Positions 47,901 through 58,936 of a stretch of DNA of 64,000 nt are shown one piece after another. A model generated the notes under the pieces. That model saw nothing but the letters and a program-made list of their open reading frames with translations, had not been told where the DNA came from and did no database searches. Numbering within the stretch: the first letter of the stretch is position 1; the number at the start of each line of letters is the position of its first letter. The stretch comes from Imbricaverruca yamaguchii (taxonomy: Eukaryota > Arthropoda > Thecostraca > Neoverrucidae). Made by a program: the position numbers and the translations under genes. The stretch covers positions 538,553 to 602,552 of the forward strand of contig JAOTOL010001308.1 in the NCBI GenBank assembly GCA_034440575.1, written 5' to 3'.

Positions 47901-48830
47901 CGTGAATTATCGGCTCTTATTTTTACTTCTTACCCAAAAATTGACAATGTTTGATGTGGTGGATGACGGGCAGTTCAGCCAGCGTGTGTACAGTGGCCAT
48001 TAACATTTCCAAAGGCCATCCGTGGTCATCGACTCAACTTGACCTCGAACGATCATATGTTCACGTTCCAATTCATCATCTGGTTGATTTATACACCAAT
48101 GCGAATTGGATGCCAATGTGTATCCATGGGCACAATATAATATTGCTTTCGGGCATTAGTAACAGAGTTCCCAAAATGATATTGCTTTTCAATTTCATCT
48201 AACCATTGACCTACGGATTGAAATGTACCATAGCACATATCTCTGTTACCCCAGTATACTAAGAAGCACACCGTTGAACATCTGAAACATTTGACATTCC
48301 ATGAGTATTACGATGTTCAGCATTTGAAGCTCACGTCGGCTATTGATTCCACACAGGACACTATCAGACAGGAATATGCTCAATGTTTGGATAATTCCTC
48401 GCCTGTGCGCTAAACTAAGCAAGTTAACCCGAACACAAATATAGAATAAATCACGCGATTACACGACGTGAAACGCGCTGGTTTCACTTTTGTGTCTGTA
48501 ATCCCCTGCGTTTGGAGATGCTAGGGAGGTTCGCAACAACCCCTGCATTGAGGAAGATGGGAACACGCGCCAGGGTTTTGCAAGCCTTGTACCAATAAAT
48601 GTGTCCAGGATTGATCAAGATGACAGGCAATGCAATTTTCGTTCGAGTACGGCTATATCCGAGCATTGTACCGTTTCCCTCCCCTGGATCCTTCCACACT
48701 GCTCCTATTAACATTTTTCACTCGCTATGTTCAGGCTACCGATTGCAACAGGTCGAGACGCAATCGCTTCACTCCTCCCTGTTTTGTTGTTTACCATCCC
48801 CCTACATCTTGCCTGTGCTCCGTTTGGCAG
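41926..48830 (+). other. Tektin intron 5 beyond the donor array
   Basis: Two short repeat patches are visible: 46430-46560 (about 45-bp unit with gaaatcgg.ggcattatccc and aacaggccct, three copies) and 46680-46812 (ctctgatccagacaa variants). Elsewhere (41926-44130, 44221-46430, 46813-48830) I see no gene or known transposon. Confidence 0.55.
44139..44220 (+). tRNA. tRNA-like sequence with A and B boxes (SINE head or pseudogene)
   Basis: A D-stem GTCT/AGAT encloses a loop with GGGGTA. A perfect 5-bp T-arm GTGGG-TTCGCGT-CCCAC lies at the correct distance. The anticodon arm does not fold into 5 bp with a 7-base loop and the acceptor pairs poorly, so this is not a convincing functional tRNA. Confidence 0.35.
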
Positions 48831-48938
48831 GTGTCGCGTGACATGCTGGCAGCGAGCGACGAGAGCGCCATAGCCACAGAGAGGCGGATCCAGGAAGTAA
48901 TCGCCGCGCTGCAACGGCTCGAGACCGAGCTGCGAGAG
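48831..48938 (+). CDS. Tektin, exon f
   Basis: 36 codons, phase 0 at both ends: VSRDMLAASDESAIATERRI, QEVIAALQRLETELRE. The acceptor gcctgtgctccgtttggcag and donor GAG|gtgaga are good. After exon e the protein reads ILQE-VSRDMLAASDESAIATERRI, as in tektins where T-x-x-D-x-x-x-Q-x-x-x-x-x-x-x-x-x-R-I/V-x-E follows the L-I-D box. The remaining tektin C-terminus, including the R-P-N-V-E-L-C signature, is expected downstream and I did not find it in the window. Confidence 0.88.
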
Positions 48939-49493
48939 GTGAGAAGGACGAGAATGCTCCGAACAGCATCTGCACAATGACCCTATAGGCGATGTACCAC
49001 GCCACCAAGAGCTGGTATGTCATACATAAGTTGAATCAAACAAATTTCCCGGCGAACTACGTCCCGTTAATGTCAAATAATTTCCATCACGAGCGTCGCC
49101 CATGCTGTTTCCAGACGATGTCGGTCGTGTTCCAAACGCAACTAGGAAACTTGCCAACCGCCTCACTTCCCGGATGTCATACGGTGGAGGAATTCCCTCA
49201 CCGGTATTGCCTGGATAGTCGGGAAAACTTTGGCCGATGAAACATGGCCACTCTAATCGAACCCATGCGGCAAGGAGCGATGGTCTTGCTGCACTCCTGC
49301 ACTGCCACGCCATCACCATCAGGCACGCAGCCAACTACGTCACAGCAGGGGATATCCCAGCGAAGACAGAGTAATATTTCTGTGGTGGGCAGCCGTCGAT
49401 GGAAGACAAGACACTTTGGCCTGAAAAGTGTGCATGTCCGAGTGGCGAAGTGATCCGACCCGATCCCGATCCCCAGGACCCCAGGACAATCCT

Positions 49494-49772
49494 GCACATC
49501 TCCGATACCGGGGAGGGCTCCGCACATCTCCGATGCCGGGGAGGGCTCCGCACATCTCGGATACCGGGGAGGGCTCCGCACATCTCCGATACCGGGGAGG
49601 GCTCCGCACATCTCCGATACCGGGGAGGGCTCCGCACATCTCCGATACCGGGGAGGGCTCCGCACATCTCCGATACCGGGGAGGGCTCCGCACATCTCCG
49701 ATGCCGGGGAGGGCTCCGCACATCTCCGATACCGGGGAGGGCTCCGCACATCTCCGATACCGGGGAGGGCTC
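49494..49772 (+). repeat. 28-bp minisatellite, 550 bp after exon f
   Basis: About ten near-perfect copies of cacatctccgataccggg plus gagggctccg. Diverged relatives continue to about 49920 (cacgtttccgatctccagg, cacatccctgatgcccgg). Since 28 is not a multiple of three, several frames stay open on both strands (49198-50002 minus, 49399-49896 plus); these are not genes. Confidence 0.95.
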
Positions 49773-49929
49773 CACGCGTCTCCCATCCTCAGGATGGTTT
49801 CACACGTCTGCGATCTCCTCGATGGCCCTGCAGACTCCGGTTCCGGGAACTGACCTGCACGTTTCCGATCTCCAGGACGGGCCCGCACATCCCTGATGCC
49901 CGGACACGGCCCGCGCCTCCCCGATCCCA

Positions 49930-51204
49930 AGGGCACACAAGTTAGCCATCTCTGGACTATGGGGTAACTCGAGACACAACTAATGGTGCTGTGCCATGCC
50001 ATGGTGTCACTCCGAGGATCACTTGTCGGAGTTCAAATTTTGCCTGGGCACTCAGGTTCATACTGCCTCAGATGTGCCGCACCATGTGTCCGCGGGTGTT
50101 GTTGCGAATAGGGAAGCGGGACGGAAATTGTTTTTCAGTGAACAAGAGCTGACCAGCGAAAGGTAGTTTCGTTAAGTGATCCGTCACCCATGATCAGCGA
50201 CCAAAACTTGACAGTTGACCACATGTCAGCAGAACAATGTCCTAAGGAGTCAACAGTTACCGTTGACACCTTATGAAAGTATTTAATGAAGAATCGAGAA
50301 GTGGGAAAGTGCATCAATGTTGAAATGCATCTTTGTGCACCTAAGTAAATGCATCTATGTTGAGGGAAAAGGCCACCTTTATCGATAATTAATAATTGAA
50401 CGATTAATTTCGAGGGCCTGTCAAATAGCGCACAACGACAGGGTGGTAAAAGGGTGGTATCATGCCAGGATGTATCTTGGTAGTGTTTGTCAGGACGTGT
50501 TGGTAGTGTTGGTCAGAACGTGTTGGTGCATGGGCGTGTTTTAGAGTTACTGCCGATTTGGTCAGCTACAATTGTGGGCATGGCGCTTCTGCTATTCATC
50601 TGGCACTTCTGCTCTTCCTTAACGAGCGGCTCTATTGCCCCCGCTGATAGTTTATTGGATCGCAGAAGACAATGCAAACATAGTAATTCAAGGATACAGA
50701 CGCGATATTCATGATGCCGGGTCAATTACATACAATTGTGGATGCATCCGTGTCTCATGGACATGCTGTAAGAATTTAACCTTTGCACTTCACCGAACCG
50801 CAAATATAGTGTGGCCTTAGAAACTTCTGGGCACAGCCACGCTTAGTAGAGCTCAAAGCTGTAGAGTTCCCACAACTGAGAGTTGGGGAATTAAAACTCT
50901 GAGAATCTATTGACGATTATACGGCTGACGATGCCAATAATTCTGATCCGCTGATACATTAGTAGAAAGTCTGTGATCCATTTAATTATCACTCTGTCAT
51001 TGATATGAAACCCGGTGTGGTCATTGGGGTTAGGTTTTTGACCCTGGGAAATTCATTCACGGGAAGATGAAAAATAGATTTGGAATCAGAAAAGGAAGGT
51101 GAAATAAATAATTTTTCCAAAATATTTGCACGCACATGAAATGAGTGCTCAATTTATATTTTTTATATTTTATCTCAGGAGTGGGCGCATTGAGAAACGT
51201 TGTT
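49930..51204. other. No gene recognised
   Basis: Short unmatched frames only. Confidence 0.5.
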
Positions 51205-52182
51205 TTAACACGCGCACGTCCGGGGGCAGATTGCTGTCCCCGTGCGGGTTTTCCTAATTTGCCGCCATACTACTCGGGTTACCAAGGCCAAACCTCGCAT
51301 GGTTGCTCATTAGTCTTTTCCGCATATTCTCATATATTTTTGATCCTGGGTTATCTCAGGTCAGGTCACCATGTCAGGCGAAGTAGCCCAACATCCCTCG
51401 GAGTTCTAGGTGGCATTACTTCCACAATAATTGGGCGATTGATTTCAAACTTATAACACGTAATGATTTCATCAGGGACCATGAAATATCTCTGTTTTTT
51501 CGTAGCATTGACCTGAGGTCAGGTCGCGGCCATGGCTTCCCCATTATAGGGCTATGGTAAGATATACAAATGTTTCCTGGTTACATATTTGCTCTCGGAA
51601 TGATCTCACAACTGTTGTGACATATATGTGGAAGCTATACTCGATGCTACCGCTTAACATTTTTGTTCAGTGACTTCACCAAGGTCATCTGAGGTCACCT
51701 GAGATCACTAGCACATTTCTGCGCATTATATCGCATTGCATTGAGCTAGAAGGCTGGAATTACCGTCATTGTGTTTGTATTGCCAAGACGTGCCGATTGA
51801 TACATTACATACCCACCCTAAACTACTTCATGACCTTGACCTGAGGTCATATTTCGGCTAACCTGACTTGAAATCATACCGGCTATTGTCGATAGCACAT
51901 GTCAAGGACTGTCGAGTAGCGTTCGCCGTTTGTTTCTATCATCTGTTACAGGTCCTGAGATATGTGTCAATATCTAAGAGCCCCACCCAATCTGGTCGAA
52001 TTTGACCTATGATGACCTAGTGATCCGAATATTGATCTCAGCGAAAAAATGACTGAAACACTTTCAACAAAGTCTGTCACCAGCTATCCAACACCGTTTC
52101 CCGTTTGTCACTAGCTAGCATAGTTCTAGAGATCTTAGAAGTTGGCGAAGTTGGCGCGAACCGCTGGACGTGCGAGTGTTAA
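51205..52182 (+). mobile_element. TTAA element, family 1, complete copy
   Basis: 978 bp between TTAACACGCGCACGTCCGG and the complementary end ggacgtgcgagtgTTAA. The interior is highly similar to 57914-58936 throughout. Subterminal gggggcagattgctgtcccc palindrome on the left. Contains TGACCTTGACCTGAGGTCA (51831-51849) and other half-sites. No coding; a MITE. Confidence 0.9.
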
Positions 52183-53724
52183 GTAAACGTCGCGCCATAC
52201 AAAGCAACTACCTTGACCAGAAACTTCGATTTTACTCCTAATTGGCAAATATGGAAGGCAAATAAGTAATGAAAAACTCTAAAATTAAACCCTTCCTTTG
52301 GTACGTTTTGTTGTGTTTATACAGATCAGTAAACGATGCAAGTTTGAGTAAAATATATTCGCCCGCTAAAGCGTGACGACCAGTTGAACCTTTTTAGAGG
52401 CAACCTGACTTGACCTTCACTAATGTCTATGCTGGTATTGGATATCTGCTGCGAGTCTTCTAGAAGAGCAGCGAGACTGACGCTGAGCTGTCAATACCGA
52501 GAAGGCTCGCAGCAGGTCGCCGCTCTCGTCCGCCGCCTACGCCGACACTCGTGTTGGAGCCCGCAGGCTGCTGGCCAATTTGCCCGGTATGTCCGACTGA
52601 CAGCTGGACCGGGAGGATTTCAGCTGCAGAGATCGCCAGCTGACAACTACGTGGTCGACCGCCGCCCGACCGGTATCGCCTGCATTCTCAGTTTCTGCCA
52701 GCTGACTGGCACGCAACTGGCGCTGACACTGGCGCCGTCGTCGCGGCGGCTGGCTCAGACCGAGACGTCTGCAAGTTTGGGATTGCCAATGAGGGATTGT
52801 GATGCAAATTACACCCTCGGCGTAAACTGCCAGAAAGTTGGTGTAGCCAATTGTACAGAATAATGCAAATTGGAAGGAAGTTTGCCTTGCCGCAGCGGAC
52901 GTTCGTGCTGCAGCTGCAACACCTGTCAGTGAACTATCCACCCATGGATTCCTCGGCCACTCAGCCGGCGCTAATGCAGCAGATGCATGTGCTGCGACTG
53001 CAATATCTGTCAGTAAGCTATTCACCCGGAAACTCCTCAGCTGTCCAGCTGTGATGTACATAAATATAATATATAGCTGGCGCTAATATATTATATTGGG
53101 GGTCGGCGGCGAGTAGCCACCGTCAATCATTTCAGGAGGAGCAGCAGACTTCCTTCAGACGCCATGCAAAATAGGAGTTACAAGACCAAAGATGCAAGAC
53201 TGTGCTAGATATGCTATAAGAAGCACAACTGATGCCACCTGGACCGGCACTAAAACCACACTAAAAGCATTCGAACCATAGGTGGCCGTCGGTACCACGA
53301 ATCAGAGTACTTCACTAGGTGCTGCTAATGGGAGTGTTCGCACATGGCCTTACTTCTTCACCGGAATTTGCCATGTGTTGCTGGACATCATTAAGGTTAG
53401 CCCGAGCATCGGAATTGTGCTTGGACAGGGGGAGGCGTGGCCTTGTTGACAGACAGCCGTTGTGATTGGCGTTCACCACAGCACACCCCATGGCGAAAAT
53501 AGATGGCCCCTGCTCAGCTTACAGTTATTCGCAAGCAGTCGCAATTCACCAAATTCAGCTCCATCATTTCTTCTCGAAGGGAAGTGTTTGTTTCATCCTA
53601 ATTTTGTCATTTTCAACACTCTAAAGCCATCTGTAAGCTCGGCGTGAAAGTGCAAAACGGTGATGTGATATGCGCAGTTTCCCCAGCTCTTTTCAGCCGA
53701 GTCAATCAACTGTATGTATTTGCT
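52183..53724. other. No recognised gene; GC-richer patch with an 84-bp in-frame duplication
   Basis: 52183-52410 looks like an inverted fragment of family 3 sequence (gcgtgacgaccagttgaacc). From 52420 to 53060 the sequence is GC-richer. Two 84-bp units begin at 52905 and 52989 (gtgctgca(g)ctgcaa...ctgtcagt.a.ctat). On the + strand they read VLQLQHLSVNY and VLRLQYLSVSY. A coding exon is conceivable but there is no family match and the minus strand is also open, so I do not call a gene. Confidence 0.4.
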
Positions 53725-54569
53725 TTAACCCGTCCCGTCTCGTGGGGTCTTCAACCGCCCCCGTCAGGATTTTCGCGGATAGCGGACGAACGGCACGCGG
53801 CAGCGCGCCCAAATTTGACATACCTTTCTCTACATCAATTTGACATGCTGACTCAAAATGTCTAGGTCAGGTCATCTAGGGTCAACGAGTTATTCAAGAT
53901 CAAGTGAGGTCACATCCAAAGAAGTTCAACCAGTCGTTACGCTTTAACGGATACAGATATTTTAATGAAACTTTCAGTGTTTGCTTATCTTTACTGATGC
54001 AACAGAACGTACGAGTTTAATTTTTTTTTTCTCGCTTTTGACTACATATAAATTTTGCGTATTTGCCATGTTGCAGATCAAACACAGGATTCTGACTAAA
54101 GTAAGCATTTTTCATTAGTGCAAGTTGACTTTCAACAACGTTTTTCGGCCTGCTCTACCCATTGGAAACGGAAAATTAAAGAAAACTTGAAAACTCAAAA
54201 TTTTGCAATTTCAAAAAATAATGTGTATTTTTTGTGGGGGGCAAACAAATCATAGCCCTGGTCGATTTCGCTGTCTTTTTCTCATTCCAAATACATTTTT
54301 TTTCATATATCCCCAAAATGAACTCCCCAGAGTAAAAAAACATAATGTAGGTTGTGAAAAGTCGTGAAAATCTAGCACCCCTGGTGTCGTCACTTTTGGG
54401 GGAATTTTTTTGAGGGGTGGACCAGACCCTACTCGTCGAGCGCTTTCCGATGACACCTCTTTCGTTTTCGTGCGATGTTTAGTTTGGATTTTAGAGGGGG
54501 GTCTTCAACCGCCCCCCCTCCCCCCGAGACGGGGTGTGAGGATTTGACCGGAAAGACGGCGCGGGTTAA
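53725..54569 (+). mobile_element. TTAA element, family 3, second copy
   Basis: 845 bp. Left end TTAACCCGTCCCGTCTCGTG; right end, read inward, TTAACCCGCGCCGTCTTTCC followed by a C/G-run. Both ends carry ggggtcttcaaccgcccc. The interior matches 29427-30213 (ttcaaccagtcgt.acgcttta; tttcagtgtttgcttatcttta). No coding. Confidence 0.85.
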
Positions 54570-55264
54570 TTTTGTGTTGAAGACTCCTCCAGCCTTGGCC
54601 TTCGATCGTAATAAGGCCATTGAGTGGCATCGTGTCGTTAGACTATCCCGCCGAGCTTTTCAGTCCTCCGGCACAGTCTGCATCTCCGGCGCGATCGGTG
54701 CTGCCACCTGTGAACGTGGGATGCATTCATAAGTTTCCCGACTCACAAGTACCCCGTTTCATAAGTGCTAAAGCTTGCCAGATTTGGTGTCATGAGTGCT
54801 AAAATTTGCCACATCACTTTTTTATATATAAGTTGCCACATTACTGCCACACACACCAATGCCATGTTCCGCCTTCGATCTTATATAGCTGTGGATCCGA
54901 TGAAGATGTAGTTGCCGTGAATGTTTGCAATATGATGCTATGATATTGCCATGAAACTAAATAACCGCCATAACACTATGTTTATGCGTTGTGACATTGT
55001 ATTCTTCCTTACCGCCACTGCCCTACGCGTTCACGACAAGGGTGGAGGTTTGTGCGTTTTCGTATTGCTAGTGCAATACCTCTCAACATATTGGTATTTC
55101 CGTGCAACATCAATGTTTTGATTTCCCCATCATGGCCACCAATTACTGGTACTCACTCCCTGAATGTGTGTGGGGTTCCAACTCCCTTTAAAGAAAGAGA
55201 CAAACGCTACTCATATTCAGAGTGCACGGTTTCTTCATTGATGGGACGCCCATATATTATCAGG
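54570..55264. other. No gene recognised
   Basis: Short frames only. Confidence 0.5.
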
Positions 55265-57255
55265 ATAATTTGGTAAAGGTTCCAATTTCACGGCGACTTT
55301 AACGGCATGGAGCGGTTTAAGTGCCATCGATGGGGAAGAATCTCCAATTTAAATGCCTGTGAATGTGGGAAAAGTTCAAATCTTACTTAAAGGAAACTCG
55401 ATTAGACATGTCCCCAAAGCAAAGACGCAAGAAGGGTAGGAAGCCAGCTGGCTTACACCAGACGTGATAAAAGCAATTAGGGCTGAAACTACATTTAGAG
55501 TTTTTAAGAAGCCTCAAATGTCATTAATCTAAGGCGTATCGAAAGCTAGAGACACTGTGAGCAAAACCAGAGCGCAAAGCGAGCAAGGAACTGGATTTAG
55601 CTAGAAATTGTAATGGGGACTGTAAAAGTTCTTTAGTTTCTCAAGCTGGTAAGTTTCTGAAATTGGTCCACTGGAGTAAACGGGACTCATTGGGTGAGGA
55701 TAGTGAGATGGCTGATGAGCTGGCAGCAGTTCAATCGTGTTTACATTGGGATATGACCATCTGCCGACCGTACACTAGTTCGTGACATGGGATCTGACAA
55801 ATGATGTTGATTTCATTGGTGTGTGTTGTTTACATCATTCGGATGAGCCAAATAGGCGGGACCTGATGATATTTATGCTAGGGTGTTGCGGGAAACTGAA
55901 AGGAACTGGTATTTCCACTTAGTATAATATTTTGTAGATCGTTTCTATGAAATTCCACCGATTGGAAGGGCATGTGTTCTTTTTCGAGGGAAGGGGAAGT
56001 TGAAACTATAGGCCATAGTCTCATCCTGTCTGAAGGTACTGAATCATTATCAGGATGAATGTTGTTTCTGGGGTGCGATTGATTCAGATACTCACATGGA
56101 TTTGAAAGGACGATCGTCTCCAAACCTCTTGGACTTTTTGAACTTCGCCCGAACAATTTGATCGGAAATCGGTTGATGGCATACCTTGACTTTAGTAGGC
56201 CTTTGACAGGTCCCCTAAACGGTTAATGATACGTTCGCCATGGTATTGCGGTGCATCTTAAAATGGATGGTTGTGGCTTTCGATGACAGCAAGAGTGATG
56301 CTAATGGTACAAGTCATCTGGAAATGTTCTTAGTGGGTCCCCCGGGTCGTACTGGGCATTACTGTTCATTATATTTGTAAATAACATTGAAGTGGCCTAA
56401 GCAGTAAAGTTTTGAATTTGCGATGATTTGAAGTTCTTTAGGGCAATAACAGATCGGATGGCATATCTCGTTGCAAAAGACTTGACGAACTTGTGAAGTG
56501 GTCCGAAGAATGGCAAATGAAATTTAACTTTGATAAGTGCAAAATCATGCATGTGGTAAGCAGCATATGAGGCTCCTACTTGATGGGTGGCCGTACTATC
56601 GTGACTCCGGAAGGATTTGGTGTTATTCTAACACAAATTGGGGGCATCGAACAGACCAGGAAGCCGGGAAGGCACTGAATGCTCGGGGCATAAACGGATG
56701 TATCTACGAAGTGGGAAGTGATCGGGCTTTACTGTGCACGTGGCACTTTGGAATACTGCATCGCTTGGTCTCCTAGCTTGAAAGATTGTTGGCTTTTAGA
56801 GAGTACAAGGGCTCAAAATGGTTATGGTAGCAACCTGGCATATGGGAAGATTGAGAAATTGAATATGTTTTCACTTAGATATAGGCTAGAGGAGATCTCA
56901 TCGGTCTTTAAATTTGTCATGGTCTGGAGGGGGATACCTTGGGAAATGTTTGAATTTACGAAATGATGCAATTAGGGTCATAATTCAAATTAAATTTACC
57001 ACAGCGACGGTTAAGGCAAACTTTTTCACCAACAGGGTGTGGAACACTGGAACCAGCTGCCGAAAACATCGTCGTGCGCACATTGAACATCTTTAAAACA
57101 GCATAGACATCATTTAAGATGAGGGCTTGCTTTTCGATTACAGGGAGGTCTGATTGGCGATTTGGTGGGCAACTGGTTCGTGTACGGTGCAACCAGAAGG
57201 GCCCTTGTGGCTCGAGTTGCACTAATCTTTTATGTCTTTATGTCTTTATATAGTT
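55265..57255 (+). mobile_element. CR1-like LINE, decayed copy, + strand
   Basis: This copy runs from the end of the endonuclease region to the 3' tail, with many stops and frameshifts. Recognisable parts are RDTVSKTRAQ with the following linker, PDDIYARVLRETE, a degraded fingers/palm, DDLKFFR at about 56424-56442, SEEWQMKFNFDKC at about 56504-56541, then LEYC-x-W, ADFLHQQG-like text in shifted frames and a terminal ttttatgtctttatgtcttta (57227-57247). It is the same family as the split copy at 2001-2899 plus 16596-17168. Crucially it is uninterrupted at the breakpoint of that copy. Confidence 0.85.
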
Positions 57256-57913
57256 GGTTCTGCCGTTGCATTCTAATAATATTCCGAATTGTCACTCAGT
57301 TCACGACGGTACGTCAAAGCAACGTGGTTTAATCGCATGTCAATCACATGTTAGCAACACCAATAATCATGCGGAGCCTCCACCTATGGGCCCTAACATA
57401 CGAAGAATGGGAGAGATAAAACTGTCACAATAACACTGCTATGTAACGCCATTATGGTAGGCTTTGTTATAACTAAATCTGCAGAATGGGTGGGCAGCTT
57501 TCACCCCACTAAACCCTCGGAAATCTATTTGGCCGATGTCAAACTGAATAGCTAAAAAATCCGCCGGTCTAATTGATCGAATCCGAGTGCCTTTTTTGCG
57601 AAGATGAAAAAGTAATGAGGAAGAAATAATGAAAACCATTGAGGCTGTATTCGTGTTCTATGTCGCTAAAATTATGCATGTTTGGGTGTAGTGTACTTGT
57701 ATTCATCCTAAATACAATTCCTTGTCTCTACGCGTGCATATATTAGTCAACAGCGCAGTCAGGAAGATAGTGTGGAACATAATCTATTGTTCATTGCTAG
57801 CACTGACTTGCAGCCAGTTAGGCGTCAGACGCAATGTTAATGCGGACATCAGGGGGATTCCCAGTAAAGAAAGAAAACAGGTAGGTTCCTGATGCCCTTC
57901 AAAAAAAAAAAAT
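57256..57913. other. No gene recognised
   Basis: Only short unmatched frames; an A run (57900-57912) directly precedes the next element. Confidence 0.5.
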
Positions 57914-58936
57914 TTAACACGCGCACGTCCGGGGGGGGGGGGGAGATATCTGCCCCATCCGGTTTTTCCTCATTTGCCGCCAAACTAATCGGGTTAGCAA
58001 GATCAAAACTCGCATAGCTGTTCATTGGTATATTCCGCATATTATCACACATTTTTAATCCTGGATCATCTCAGATCAGGTCACCAGGTCAGGCAAAGTG
58101 ACCCAATTACACTCGGAGTTCTAGGTGGCATAACCTCCACAGAAATTAGGCAATTGATTTCAAACTTATAACATGTTATGATCTCATCAGGGACCATAAT
58201 ATGTATATCGGGTTTTTTTTCGTAGCGTTGACCTTGGGTCAGGTCGCGGCCATGGCTTCCCTGTCATAGGGCTATGGTAAAATATACAAATGTTTCCTGG
58301 TTGCATATTTGCTCTAGGAATGATTTCACAACGGTTATGGCATGTAGATGGAAGCTATGCTCAATGTTCCTGCTAACATTTTTGCTCAGTGACCTCACCA
58401 AGGTCATCTGAGGTTACCTGTGATCACTACACATTTCGACGCATTATATCGCACTGCATTGAGCTAGAAGGCTGAAATTACCGTCATTGTGCTTGTATCG
58501 CCAAAACGTGTCCATTGATATATCACATGACCTCCCTAGGCGACTTCATGACCTTGACCCGAGGTCATGACTTCATGACCTTCACCTGAATTTTGGTTGA
58601 CCTGACCTTAAATTACACCGCCTATTGTCGGTAGCGCATCTCAAGGACTGTCGAATAGACTTCGCAGTTTGTTTCTATCCGCTACAGGTCCTGAGATATG
58701 TGTCAATATCTGAGTCCCACCTGATCTGGTCGAATTTGACTTATGATGACCCAGTAACCTGAATGTTGACCTGAGCGAAGGAATGACCGAAACACCTTCG
58801 ATAGATCCCGTCACCAGATTTCCAACGCCGTTTTCCGTTTGTCACTAACTAGCATAGTTCTAGAGATCTTAGGGGGCAGACATCTGCCCCCCGGACATGC
58901 GAAGATGGCGCGGACCTCCGGACGTGCGAGTGTCAA
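57914..58936 (+). mobile_element. TTAA element, family 1, complete copy
   Basis: 1023 bp. Left TTAACACGCGCACGTCCGG followed by a run of G and 'agatatctgcccc'. Right 'ggggcagacatctgcccccc' then ...ccggacgtgcgagtgTCAA (one change in the TTAA). Many half-sites, for example catgaccttgacccgaggtcatg near 58549-58571. No coding. Confidence 0.9.

Noticed and set aside
49198..50002. Frames of 141-220 codons around 49.5 kb
   Set aside because: By-product of the 28-bp minisatellite.
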